The translations under genes were made by a program, and so were the position numbers. From assembly GCF_902459465.1 (NCBI RefSeq), contig NC_047069.1:1798001-1862000 (forward strand): a stretch of 64,000 nt of DNA. The letters run 5' to 3'. How positions within the stretch are numbered: the first letter of the stretch is position 1; each line of letters begins with the position of its first letter. The notes below the pieces were generated by a model that saw nothing but the letters and a program-made list of their open reading frames with translations, was not told the origin of the DNA and did no database searches. The DNA is from Asterias rubens. Lineage: Eukaryota; Echinodermata; Asteroidea; Forcipulatida; Asteriidae. This document shows, piece after piece, positions 1 to 11,900 of this stretch.

Positions 1-194
1 AGTCAAATCTTTCATACCAACATTACATGCAAATACGTGCATGTACTGTTCAAAATACATATATGTGGACACTGCGTGCAGATGCCCGGAAGTTAGCTTT
101 CCATATCTGTGTTTTGATTGGTCCAAGGTGATGTTTGTCAGCTGCACCCACATCACAAGGACAGGGAGGATAATGAAAGCGGACCAGTGTATAA

Positions 195-1476
195 TCAACA
201 TACCTCTTCCATATCGCTGAATGTAAGCTGCTGTTTCAACATCTCTAGCTCCGCCCTCTCACGCACACTTGCAACATTCCTGGTGCGTGGGAATGTTGCA
301 GGGGTGTGGCGGCGGCTCGGCTCTCTTCTAGGCGGAGAGGAGGTCAGAGAATCCTGGGCTGAGGCAGCCGAGGCAGTGGATTTCTTCTCTCTGTCCTTGT
401 TCTTGGTCTTGGACTTCTTGCCAGAGGAAACTGTCATCAATCCATCCATAGTGGGATCGGCAAATGTTGAGCTAGGCTTCCAGTCCCACTGTATTTATCA
501 AAAGGAAAAATAGTATCAATCAAACTCTAGACAAAAACAACATACCAGCTGTAATATAAGTGAAAAAGCAGAGAGGTCATTATTTTTTAACTTCTTTGAC
601 ACTAGGGTCATCCCAAGGCCATATGGTCAATTCAAGGTGAGAGCTACACTTAACTGATCTGGGGCCGATTTCACAAAGATCTAAGATTGATCGTAACTGC
701 AAATCAATCGTAGTTGCTAAGTAAAGTGTGATGTCACAGTACAAATCACTATGGTGATACTGAAAATTTGTCTTGCGATGAACATTATTGCTTTGTGAAA
801 TTGGCCCCAGGGCTATCACCCAAATCAACTGCCACAGGGGCAAATCAACTGCCACAGGGGCAAATCAACTGCCACAGGGGCAAATCAACTGCCACAGGGG
901 CAAATCAACTGCCACAGGGGCAAATCAACTGCCACAGGGGCAAATCAACTGCCACAGGGGCAAATCAACTGCCACAGGGGCAAATCAACTGCCACAGGGG
1001 CAAATCAACTGCCACAGGGGCACATTGCGACCTAATCCTGAAATGGGGTTACCCCCTTCACAGTCCATAAGGATGTAGGCATGGGTATCATCTAGTAGGA
1101 GCCTGGTTGAACATGTTGAAGGAGCAGAATGCACAACCTTCCCATATTTTATGAAGCAATTATGGCCAAGTGCCTTGCTCAAGGGCAAAAGTGTCATGAC
1201 AGAACCCATGATGCTGCTGCTGACAACACCAGAGGTTGGGTTCGGTGAACTAGACCGCTCAGCCACGACAAACCAAAATCATGTAAATACATGAAAAAAT
1301 TATAAAGTTGTAATTACATAGTTGTTCGGTCGACCCTCATCCTTTTCTCCAATCCAGTTAAAGCGGAAATTGTCTTCAGCTCCTCCAAGAGAACGATGAA
1401 CCCTTGATCCAGATGATCGGACTCTTGGCTCTGAGGCTCCGCCCCTCATTAAAGAGGCTCCACCACCTGTGGCCAT
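195..1476 (-). CDS. Unrecognised two-exon gene, probably 3'-partial
   Basis: Exon 1 spans 1476-1318 (53 codons, starting MATGGGASLMRGG) and ends at a GTAATT donor. Exon 2 starts at 488 after a TAAATACAG acceptor, in the same frame, and reads WDWKPSSTFADPTMDG, then a Lys/Ser-rich low-complexity stretch, then ELEMLKQQLTFSDMEEVC and a stop at 197-195. If the stop is used the protein is 150 residues. However, the last codons overlap a strong donor (GAG then GTATGT at about 203), so the exon may end there and the gene may continue left of the window. No signal peptide or membrane segment is visible. The most distinctive stretch is DNFRFNWIGEKDEG in exon 1. I do not recognise the family. The gene is divergent from TRAPPC2, 3 kb apart. 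Intron 1 holds a MITE, a 10-copy minisatellite and a SINE. Confidence 0.6.
659..811. mobile_element. MITE-like palindromic element
   Basis: The ends are inverted: CTGGGGCCGATTTCACAAAG at the left matches CTTTGTGAAATTGGCCCCAG at the right with one mismatch. Elements with similar 'cccaatttcatagagctgc' ends occur at 6400-6720, 22807-23062 and 44275-44610. It lies in intron 1 of the unrecognised gene. There is no coding capacity. Confidence 0.7.
821..1020. repeat. Perfect 20-bp minisatellite, 10 copies
   Basis: Ten head-to-tail copies of a 20-bp unit (beginning caaatcaactgcc, ending acagggg) with no mismatch between copies. There are no spacers. It starts about 10 bp after the adjacent MITE. Because 20 is not a multiple of 3, each strand can be translated as repetitive peptide in several frames, which creates false ORFs. 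Confidence 0.97.
1078..1272 (-). mobile_element. tRNA-derived SINE (minus)
   Basis: The minus strand begins with a tRNA-like head (GTCGTGGCTGAGCGGTC as a box-A-like segment). It continues with CTCTGGTGTT and then the 'gacacttttgcccttgagcaaggcactt' block, which is shared with the SINEs at 33675-34028 and 41938-42232. Confidence 0.65.
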
Positions 1477-1555
1477 GTTCTACACAGCAGGCTAAGAGAT
1501 AAAAAGATATTGAAAAATAACAAATACATATACAGGAGCCTACCAGTCATAATGT

Positions 1556-1688
1556 AAGGCCGTGTCCGAAACGGCGACTTCGGCCACAGCTACGGCTAGA
1601 TCGCGCACGTCTGCTATCCTTCAACACTGGTAGACGCGCTGATCTAGACGTAGCTGTAGCCGAAGTCGTCGTTTCGTACACGGCCTAA
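1556..1688. mobile_element. Harbinger-like MITE
   Basis: Terminal inverted repeats are GGCCGTGTCCGAAACGGCGA at the left and the complement of CGTCGTTTCGTACACGGCC at the right, flanked by TAA on both sides. The inner arms (cttcggccacagctacg / cgtagctgtagccgaag) also pair, so the element folds as one long hairpin. A TAA target duplication with GGCC ends fits PIF/Harbinger-type MITEs (inference). Confidence 0.7.
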
Positions 1689-2082
1689 TATCGGAATGTT
1701 TTTGAGAGGCCCATTCTCATGAGACGGGGATCGAATAAGGGGGACAAATCTGCGCAGTGACTGCTTTGGTTGACTTATGACAAGTTTTAGTCTGGTTCCA
1801 CACCAATATTGTTGTTGTATTCTTATTAATCTTTGGAGAGAGAAACAAGACCCCTACGCCAAGGAATCAAACGCAGGGCATGTCAATTGCGATACAGGAT
1901 CGTTTTCCTCATCTTTGACTGAGCCCAATAACCAAAATATCTGCGCGAGTTTTTTCCAAAACCTACCAAAAACCAAACCCAGAAACTGGGTGCTGTACTC
2001 CTGTTCTATGGTAACACTGGCATCCAACTCCACTTGAAGTTGGATTGATGTTCGGAAAAACTTTTTGCAAATCACAAGGTTA
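1689..2082. other. Intergenic, nothing recognised
   Basis: Unique-looking sequence between two repeats. The short ORFs on both strands here overlap each other and show no recognisable protein. Confidence 0.5.
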
Positions 2083-3160
2083 AACAGGGTTCGAAATTAG
2101 CGGTCGCCCGGTCGCCAAATGCGAGTGAAAATAGCGGCGGGCGAGTGAAAACCCTTTCTCACTAGCCCGCCGAGCGAGTCAAATAATTACTCCTTTTCTT
2201 ATATAAATGAGAATTCAGTGGCAAAATCCCACAGAAGACTTTTACTAAAGCTTTTAAACTAGTAAGTTTGACAATTCTAAGTACTTGCTAGATTTAATTT
2301 TGCCGTGATCCGGACCGGAATTGCTGTCGTTCGTTTCAGAAAACACGTACAATCAATTAAAAACACGATGCACAACCACATGGTGCCGAGTATCCTTACT
2401 GTAATTACAGTACACGGTCGCCCACTGGTACTCCATGCAGTATGCACAGCACATACACAACACACACAGTCGTCCAAAGTCCATTCTGACCAACACTCTG
2501 CATGCTGTGATTGGCCGTTGATGGCTGTGGATCATGATATTCTTGACTAGACTTCAATGCAGTACACGTTCACGAACGGAGTAAATAATTGCCGCACGTT
2601 GTGCATAAAATGCCTGCAGATTGTGCACAATGTACAGCCTTGGAGGAATTCCAATAACATGGACAACTTTTGTCAACAGAGGGCGTTGCGGGGCAAAGTT
2701 CATTGAATTATTTCTCGATGTGCGTTGTTGACTGAACATTTTGTTGCAAACGGAGTTCAAAACATGTTCAAATCAACCGACCCCCTAAAGGCCGAGTTAT
2801 AGTCGGTCGCGAGTCGGAAATCTGTGCGCGCGATCATAAAAAGACACGTTTTTAGGCCTCAGTCTTAGGATTGGGCGCAAGATTTCCGTCGCGCGACCAT
2901 CGCGTGACCGACTATAAACCGGCCTTAACCATGAAGTCATTTAAGTTGTTTTTGATGGAAAAGGGATAGTTTAAGGTAAAAATTCAGATATAAAATCCTT
3001 TAAAAAAAGCAATTTTAAAAGCATTTTTGTGTGTTTTTTTTTGTGTTGTTTTGTGTATAAATACATGCGGGCTAGTGAAAAAACCTGCGGGCGATCGAGA
3101 ATTGTGGTTGACCCGCCCGGCGGGAGATTGAAAAAAAAAGTTAAGGGAAACCCCTGTTAA
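2083..3160. mobile_element. Probable DNA-transposon relic with nested MITE
   Basis: The left end (taaacagggttcgaaattag) and the complement of the right end (taacaggggtttccc) are imperfect inverted repeats. Both flanks carry 'gcgggcgagtgaaaa'-like motifs (2140-2160 and 3065-3120). Nested inside, at about 2787-2929, is a cleaner palindromic MITE with ends GGCCGAGTTATAGTCGGTCG / cgaccgactataaaccggcc and a TAA on each side. No transposase ORF is visible. Confidence 0.45.
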
Positions 3161-4519
3161 AATATTTGCCTTGTTACCTCAATGAGATATCCCTTTTTGT
3201 AAAAATTTGTGAAAAAGTGGTGGCGCCATACGGAAAGTTATCCAAACAGAACACTGTGCCTCTAATGGATTATGGGATTTGGATGTTGAGAACATACTAC
3301 TGATTTTCACAATTGACAGAGATTGCGCAAAATTTTGCATGTGAGTGTGACACAGCATGCAGTCTGCATATTCACTTTCAAGCAAAATTGTGTGCAATTC
3401 TATAAAACGTGCCCGACAAAAATTTCGAAAAGAGTATAGGGGACTCCGGTTACTAGGACTATTTAAAAACTTACGTAAATTCATGAGACATTAGCATCGC
3501 TTTCAAGTTATAACTAACAACTACAACAATTTCTTTTAATTTAAAAAAAAAAAATTATTCAATTTATTTTTGCTTTGGCAAACTATACTAATTACTGGAC
3601 AATGCCAAATATCCACAGTCAATCGTCTGTTTCTGGAAGTGAAAAGGAGAGGATTCTAAAACCAGAATGTCATCTTCTCAATCAATGACGATCATGACGA
3701 TGGCGCACTTTCACTGGAAAGGCCGCGGCGCATTGACTTGACGTGCTTGCATTCCTCAATGCATTACACAGTGTGTAGCCTGTGCGAACACTTCCCGCTT
3801 GGTTCAAAACCATGACAACCACCACCGTTTCTGTGCTAATTGTGTAAAAACTGAGCCCAATTAAAGTGTGAAACACCTATAGTTATGATTAGTAATACTT
3901 ATACTCACGTTTCGTAAAAGCTCAACAATGGTCAACCCTTGTACATGCAGAAAATCAACTGAGAACAAATTTATTTTGCACTTTAGGAGCCAACAGGAAA
4001 AGTGGCCATCTTGAAATTTTGGAGCAGTGGTGTGGCGGATGAATTTCAAGAGAGTGATTAGGCTTATCTGCCACAAAAAAAACTTACTTTTTCAAATTAT
4101 ATGAAATAATTGATTAGAAATGTACAATTTTTGTAATAATTTGGGTGAATTTTCAGCTATTTTTGGCTAAGTAATTTAGCAAAGGATACAATTATTGACA
4201 TTACCAAGGATAAAATAGGCACTGAGTTTTGATAGCGGATTCTTACAGAAAAAGGTTGACATTTGGCTAATCCTGTGGCGCGGAATGAAAGCGCTATTTT
4301 GATTGGTCAATCAATTACCAACGACTGTTATATTTTAATATATTTCTGAACATAAAATAGTTATGTTGTCATTGGCCTAGTCTGGTTCCCATATTGAGCA
4401 AAGTAAAGTCGTAAACACATATACGTACAAGGCGGAGAGAGGCTGAAACCAAGCAGAAGATCGGAAGCTTTTCTTGACGAGTGGATGTGAATGCGCGGAC
4501 AAAAAGGGGATTTTTAACA
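3161..4519. other. Intergenic region upstream of TRAPPC2
   Basis: Positions 3185-3250 resemble one arm of the hairpin element at 37575-37712 (aaaagtggtggcgccatacgg). Otherwise nothing is recognised. The last 100 bp before the TRAPPC2 start is a likely 5' UTR and promoter by position only. Confidence 0.4.
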
Positions 4520-6950
4520 ATGTCTGGGAGCTATTATTTTGTCATTGTTGGTCATCATGACAATCCTGTCTTTGAGATGGAATGTGGACCGCAGCTGAAG
4601 GGGACAGACACGGCCAAGGTGCAAAAACAACGAGATACGATTTTATCACTATATGGGTGCAATGGCCAATGGTTGGCCCCGGTTGTTTGTGTTATAATTT
4701 ATTGCTAAATCAAATGATTGTTAGCTTGGGGGGGGGGGATAGGACACACTCTCACATGCTCTCACTCAGTCTTAGTTGTACAGTAATGTGCTGATTATAA
4801 TATTTTATTATTAATTATCACAAGTGCTCTTTATTATGGAAAACAGATTTTTTTTTTAGAAAGTAGAACTTCTCCGTAACAATCACAATATCCAGCAAGG
4901 CATAAGTTCGAAGTGGCTTGGTATTAAAATATGAGACGTGTGCTAATAAATGGATCAATCCACGGGTGTGTGTGTGATAAGTGATTAATCTTTAAGCAAA
5001 CTTGATGCGCAGGTGACGCATCGCTGTGTACACACAGATAAAAACACATTTTGCGTATAGCTTTAGTAGCACAATACTCGGAGTTGAAACAGCAGGGTGT
5101 GATGTACCTTGGCTGTGTGTGTGCGATATATATTGATGTTGCTATGGATTGACCAATCAGAAGCAACTATTATATTTGTTCATTAATAACAATACAGATA
5201 AGATCTTGCTCGTGGTCGTACTAGTTGTACTTGAGGTTTAATCAACACTTAATCAACATGCAAATCTTTGTTTTGTCTTATTTTACAGAAAGATGATCAC
5301 CGCCATTTGAACCAGTTCATTGCCCATGCAGCATTGGATCTCGTTGATGAACACATGTGGGGAACCAATAACATGTGAGTTTTTTGTGAACGGAGAAATC
5401 AGACCTCAACTTGTGATTCGAGGAGAGTTCAAGGTCTGTCTGCTTTGTTTTTGAAAGGGTAAGGGCAACATAGCATAGGGTACCCTTTACCCTGGAGAAA
5501 ATGCCTTGGTGCCCTTGCCCTTTCAAAAAAACAAAGCATTCGGGCCTGGGTGGGGGGGTATGGGAGGTGGGAGTATTAGAAACCTTCCAAAGTATGTAAA
5601 CATGAAACATACTTTTCTGCTTTGTTACAGGTACCTGAAGATCGTGGATAAGTTCAATGAATGGTTTGTATCGGCGTTTGTCACAGCTGGACATATCCCT
5701 TTAATAACGTTTTTAAAGTTTATTCTCGGCCTCGCCGGTATTTTAAAGAGAGAAAAAAAAGGGTCATTGATGTTCGATTTGGATATTCTCATTGCTCTTA
5801 TTAGAGCCAAACGTGAAGAGACAAGACAATGAAGAAAAACCTCAGTTTAAGATGTGGGAGGAAAACCCCGGAGCACAAGGGGCAATAGATGCTACGCCAT
5901 GGTCATTGATATTATTGAATATTCATAAATACCCCAGACAGTTTCTCTACTCCTATTGGTGGAGAGCGCGTCACATGGGTGTGCATAAACCTTTTGTTAA
6001 GGCACACTGTAGCTCTGTTTATGCACACTGAGCTGGCTTGGACTATTTACAATCATCTGCTTACACTCAATAATTCATGAACAAGTTACCAGGTGTAAAA
6101 GCAGATAAACTTCAGAACATTTTGGTTTTATTGTTGTCCTGTAACCATATTCTGAATTGATTTCCTTAACTTTTCGATTACGTATTCGATTCATTGTTCT
6201 ACATGACATCAAGAATGAAGATGGAATAAAGAATTTCTTCTCTGAAGTTTACGAGATATTTATCAAGGTAAACTCACTTCCACTATGTGAAAAACCAAAG
6301 TTTGTTAGTTTAAAACGCACATTATATCAATTGAAGGGAGATACAACAGTTATGAAAACTCTCAGCTGTGTGGTAAGACAATATCTGTGAAATAGAGACC
6401 AGGGGTGGATTTCATAAAGAGTTAAGACTAGTCTTATCTCCAGTTAGGACGAGTTACTCATTCTAACTTAGGACTAGCCTAAAGTTTTTAATTTAGGACT
6501 AGTCCTAACTCTTTGTGAAATCGACCTCGGGGCTCAATTTCATAAAGCTGTTTAGCAGAAAATACTGCTTGTCAAATTTCTTTGCTAAGCAAAAAATTGA
6601 GCGAGTCACAAGCCACAACAATGTCAACTTAATGTAATTTTGGCTGTTTACCTGTTTATGTTAAGCAATACTTTTCTGTGCTTAGCAGATTTTTGCGCTT
6701 ACTGACTTTATATCATTGGTCCCTGTATCGCACTGATCATATGATCTTTCAATATTGTTTAAAGTAACTTGCAAACCAAGGTATAATTGTGCTTAGGTGA
6801 CAGTTACCTATTGTTCTTACTAAGCCAAGTTTAAATCCCTTGTACCAACAGCTCTCGATGAATCCATTCTATGAGCCCAGCACACCCATCAAATCAGCAG
6901 CATTTGAGAAGAGAACCAACCACCTCGCCAAGAAGTACCTGACATCTTGA
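4520..6950 (+). CDS. TRAPPC2: TRAPPC2 / sedlin, TRAPP complex subunit
   Basis: Five coding exons: 4520-4618, 5289-5374, 5631-5692, 6182-6267 and 6852-6950. They give 143 residues, against 140 in human sedlin. The protein begins [20 protein letters not shown]. It continues through [53 protein letters not shown] and [10 protein letters not shown], which is end-to-end sedlin. Sedlin is a longin-fold core subunit of the TRAPP tethering complexes in ER-to-Golgi traffic. Introns 1, 2 and 4 are GT-AG. Intron 3 can only be spliced in frame as an AT-AC minor intron. Without it the frame runs into intron sequence and stops at 5832. The last two exons are 86 and 99 nt, matching my recollection of the human gene. 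There is no break. Confidence 0.97.
5693..6181 (+). other. U12-type AT-AC intron of TRAPPC2
   Basis: The intron starts ATATCCCTTT, one base away from the minor-spliceosome donor consensus ATATCCTTT. A perfect U12 branch site TTCCTTAAC lies at 6162-6170 and the intron ends in TTAC at 6181, about 12 nt after the branch adenosine. No AG lies between the branch site and the conserved exon. Splicing joins GGA-C to GT-ATT-CGA and keeps the sedlin frame. The human TRAPPC2 gene is known to have a non-canonical intron starting with A at this place and phase. Confidence 0.9.
6400..6720. mobile_element. Two adjacent 'tttcataaag' palindromic elements
   Basis: The first, 6400-6538, has inverted ends (gatttcataaagagttaagac / agtcctaactctttgtgaaatc). 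The second starts at about 6530 with ggctcaatttcataaagctg and contains the 'tgctaagcaaaa' motif seen again at 22807-23062 and 63050-63190. Both lie in intron 4 of TRAPPC2. Confidence 0.6.
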
Positions 6951-8920
6951 GGGAAATTCATCATGATGGACGCTAAAAAATGTGCAATACCAGGGACGAG
7001 AAAGTTCAGACTTAAACTGAAATCATACTTTCTATGTCTGCTGGATGAAAAAATTTGAGTTTATTTTCTCAAGATTATAAGGAAATTGTGCTTTTTGATC
7101 CACATCTCTAGTATTGCGGACAATGTTCATACAAGCTCCATGAAAGCTAAAACTCATGGGGTCATCGACAGTGGAAATGCCATGGGAGCACTGGATCAGT
7201 AAAACACCATTATTAAAGACACGTAATTCAGCAAGTACATTTTCAAAGCAATGGGAGAATACTAGTATAGCTTATACTCTGTTATTTGAATCACTTGTTG
7301 TATCTCAACATAAGCATACAATAACAAACCTCTGAAAATTTGGGCTGAATTGGACATTAAACTTGCAAGAAAATAATTAAAATACAAAACACCATTGTTG
7401 CATAGAACTGAGTGCTTTCAGATGACTGAGAAAAGCTTCATGCCCAAAGCCTTCCTCAGATGCAAGCGTGATGGTGAAAATTCACCTCTTTTTTGCTCTT
7501 TTTTTACCAAGTAAGCTTTTATAGTTATTAATTTTTTGAATAATTACCAAAGGCATGCCATCTCTTTAAAGACACTGGACACCTTTGGTAAACTTTTGTT
7601 CAGGTTTAAATTCCAGCCCTACAAACAAATGTGTGTAAAGTTATCTAAAATCTGTGTAAATAAAAAGATGTCATAAGATCATGTAGATAAAATATTATTA
7701 CAGACGTGTTTTATTTATTTGTATTTAGAGTAGCAACAGGAAAGTAACCCAATTCACCAAACATGGCAGAGTTTTTATTTTGTGTGCTTTTAAAACCTGC
7801 CATACTGTTAAAAAAACTAAATGTTGGCTGAAAGGAAATTGAGTCAAAAGAGGGCGCTATCAGACAACATTTTACACCATTCGCCGCTTACAACAATAGG
7901 GGCAATTAGGGGGTACGGCGGGCGGGGTAGTAACACCGGCTTTAGAACATGAAGGTGTTCTTGGGGGGAAATCTGTCCCCGGAGATATACTGTGTCCCCT
8001 TTCATGAAAAATAAAAATGGGGTAAGGATGGTGATTCAATAGAGGGCGCTATCAGAACAAGTTTGCACAGTTCGCCGAATTTGGAGGGCGAGGGCACCGT
8101 CAACGTCAGGGGGACAGAGTCTCCCGCCACATCAGTTCCTTCCAGAAGACGTTCATCATTGCCTACGGATAAAGACAAAGGACCTAGTCCAGTGGTCTAG
8201 CCCAAACTCCTAATGTCACAGAGGCACACTATATGCACAGTAACGGTGACCCCGAGTTGCGTGATGTAATGACGAAAATTTGTTTAAATGGACGCCGCAA
8301 TCAGGACGTTCCCGTTGCTCGGGACGGAATCTCCGGGGAAAGAATCTCCGAGGGACAGTCCCCCGGCCCAAGGACTTCGCCCGACGCGTCGGCTCTAGGC
8401 AGGACCGTACACCAAAGATGTACACCAAAGCCGTGCTATGGCCACCGGATCCCAAGTCGGGGTCAGTTTGGATCTTGAATTTAGGCTCTTTTCCAAAGGC
8501 TTCGGCTTACAGGATCCAGCTTAAATCTTCGTCAGTCAGTAGATAGACCGACGGCTTTTCGTTGGAATGGGGGCTTTACAAACAGCCGAACCCGTGGTGC
8601 TTCGTATACGTGACGTACAATCACTGACGCATGATAACGCGCGCATGCAGAACTTACAAAACGCGCGATTGCTCCTTAAATGCGCGGCCACGGTTCGTAT
8701 TCCTCTTTCGTCACAATCGCGTCCTGGTAACAACGGACGTAGAGTGTTGATAAAAAAAAATGCACTAAAGATGCTTTGATACCACCCGGGTAACACTTCA
8801 CCAATGAAGACCATGGGTTGAGGCTAGGAACAACAGTTGTAAAAGGTAAATAGCTGCCAGTGGGAAAAGTTTCTAGGTTGGTTTGTAAATCACTATGGAC
8901 GGTGTAGAGAAGTAACATAA
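6951..8920. other. Intergenic: TRAPPC2 3' side and speriolin 5' side
   Basis: Positions 7230-7340 and 7566-7680 contain fragments of the M1 repeat (tatctcaacataagcat; ttaaagacactggacacc). Positions 8300-8720 are distinctly richer in CpG than the surroundings and lie just upstream of the next gene's start, so this is a candidate promoter by composition only. Overlapping ORFs here show no recognisable protein. Confidence 0.4.
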
Positions 8921-11900
8921 ATGGCGCAAGACATCAACCTACATGATCTTGATGACGTATTTCCATCCCTAAGACTCGCTGATATCAGGACACCAGATAG
9001 ATCCTCCCTTAATAGCCAAGGTGAAGCTGAAGGCCTTGATCATGAAGGGGCGTTTGGTCCATCCACAGCTGCAGCCGAATGGGAGTTGAGAGACCAGTAC
9101 CAACACCCAACCCAAGTAGACAAGGGAGCAAGTGAGTTGAAGCAAGATGTAGACGATCTGAAGAAGGAGAACCATTTACTTCAGCAAAAGCTGCACCAGT
9201 TACAAAGAAACGCCAACCTGAAACAAGTGGCTCTCATCGGCACTGTTATATCATGGTTCGGAGAGAAAGGTCTATTGGAGGAGGATGGTGAAGACACAGC
9301 GCAGAGACTTGCTTCTTTGATGATGACTGCTCGTACAACGGAGCAGTTGGTCCGATCAGCTGCAGAGATATGTCAACAAGTGTTGAAGTCCAATGCAATC
9401 AATGTGGGCACCAACACAGCTGCTGCAAATGGGCGGGAAATAGAGCAGGACGAAACTTCACAATGGCGAAGCGGAAGTGTAGAAATGTCTTTTAATCCGC
9501 CATTCTCATCTTCCAGAAGAGTCAAAAAAGATTCAGCTCAGGCACAAAATAACTTCACTTCACTGGCTGAATCTGAAGGGAATACTACCACACTTGCTTC
9601 ATACGAACGGGAGATTGAGCAGGACGAGACGTCACAATGGCGGAGCGGACGTTTGGGAAGTTCTTTTAATCCACCATTCTCATCTTCAAGAAGAGTCAAG
9701 AAAGATTCAGCTCAGCAGGCACAAAATAACTTCACTTCACTGGCTGAATCTGAAGGAAATACTAACACAGCTGCTGCAAATGGGCGGGTCATTGAAAAGG
9801 ACGAAACGTCACAATCTCGGAACGGAAGTTTAGGAAGTTCTTTCAATCCGCCATTTTCCTCTTCCCAAAGAGACAAGAAAGATTCAGCAAGTCTAGAAAG
9901 TTCTGTCGACCCACCAACCTTCTCTTCGAAGAGAGTCAAGAACGAATCAGGAAATTTAGGAAGTTCATTTAATCCACCAATTTCCTCTTCCGAAAGAGTC
10001 AAGCACGATTCAAATCAGGTAACAAACGTCGCTTCATTGGCTGAATCTGAAGTCGAAGGAAATCACGCGCCAATCTCAAACTTTCAAAAAGACCCAAACC
10101 ACACAAGAGATGCTTTCGACGAGGGTGTATACCGTTTTGATGCACGCCTTCGTCGGATGCAGAAGGCAGCTGAACAACTTGACGACAGACGTTTCGAGAC
10201 AAGGTACAACATAACACGCCTGCGTCAAAATGCCATCAAACGGTTTAGAATTTGGAAAGCAATATCAGCTTCTCGCGACTCAGCAGTAGACCAGGTGCCC
10301 CAAGAGGCAAGGAGTGTGTACTACAACGAACAACCTCGGATAGCCCCAACGCCATTGACACAATACTCCGTGGAAAAAGGAACCAGCTCTGTATTCAGAA
10401 GATTCGATCCGAATCAGACGATACTTGGAGAGATTGCCTTCCAGATTGAGAGACGCATCCTTGCATTTGTGTTTCAAAGAGAGCAGATACTCTTCGGCTA
10501 TAACTTGGGTGAGAATTGCTTGTTTGTTTGTTTGTCTGTCGGGCTTTGTCTGTCTGTTTGAGACTGCATCTTAACAGACTGATGCCGTTTCAGAATGAAA
10601 CCCCACTCGTTTGCGTATAATAACATCAAGATGGGCTAAATGAAAGCACGTGAAAGCAATTACAATGAAAAAGTTGAGTCTTTAGAACCTATTAACGAAA
10701 TGTAGATGAAGTAACAGTAGTATAAAGATTATTCAAAACCATTTGCCCAGCTACACTGAAAGCTTTTTTGCCATAGAACTTTGTTTGCTCGGCCGATTTT
10801 CTACCTTCCGCCCAGGTAGAAAGCAGGACAAAATCTTTTCAGAACTGAGAAGTCTCCCGAATTCCGAAAATCTACTCCGCGGTTTGTAGAATATAAAGCA
10901 ATACAGTTCTCTAAAGGAACAAAATCTACATTGCAAGTAGATACACAAGTTCTCAAAAGCACATATTAATCTACCTAGCAAGTAGATAGGCTACACAAGT
11001 TCTCAAAAGCGCAAACTACCTAGCAAAGGGAAAGTAGATACACAGGTTATCAAAAGCACAAAAATCTACCTAGCAAGTAGATAGGCTACACACAAAATCA
11101 AAAGCACAAACTACCTAGCAAAGTAGATGCACAAGTTCTCAAAAGGACAAAAACCTACCTAACAAGTAGATACACACGTTCTCAAAAGCTACCTAGCAAG
11201 TAGATAGGCTATACACAAGTTCAAAGGCACAAACTACAAAGTATGATGCACAAGTTCCCAAAAGGACATCATTTATACCTGGCAAGTAGTGTTACCGCAA
11301 ACCAAAATAATAATCTCTTGGTCTTCACATTCTAATCCAGGCAATATGGATCTCGTGATCCGAACGTATCTCGATCAAGGCTCACGGTCATCGCTGCAGC
11401 ATCGCTACGATCTCATAATGGACGTCTTACGAGGCTATGGTTGGATGAGAGGGCGCCACCCACAATTCGTTGCCGATATGATTAAAAGTTATGGTACTTT
11501 TCTGGATGTGGAGACGTCTCGAGCGGAGATTATGAAAAGAGGTATGAAAACATGATGATCTAAGTTCATTAAGTTATAAAACATAATCAGTGGGGGCGGG
11601 GGATCCTTGCCCCCTCTTTCCTCAAATGAAATCGGGGGGAAAATGCTTCAATACCTTTTAAGGCGGCTGAGAGCACATTTTTTAAACGAGTATGTTTTTT
11701 CTTTTAATGTTCTCTTACAGCAGATCACAGAAAAGGCCATAATCCTAATAAACCAATCACAGAAAAGGCCATAATCCTAATAAACCAATCACAGAAAAGG
11801 CCATAATCCTAATCAACCAATCACAGAAAAGGCCATAATCCTAATAAACCAATCACAGAAAAGCCCATAATCCTAATAAACCAATCACAGAAAAGCCCAT

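Noticed and set aside
821-1020. CRISPR array
   Set aside because: Units are directly adjacent without spacers, in an intron of an animal gene.
768-1078. Repetitive ORFs 'ANQLPQGQINCHRGKSTATG'
   Set aside because: Produced in several frames by the 20-bp minisatellite; no coding evidence.
11721-11806. Minisatellite as terminal coding exon of the speriolin-like gene
   Set aside because: A good acceptor at 11720 gives an open frame of 28 codons, but exon 12034-12170 restores the conserved speriolin C-terminus in the same phase. The repeat is intronic unless transcripts show otherwise.
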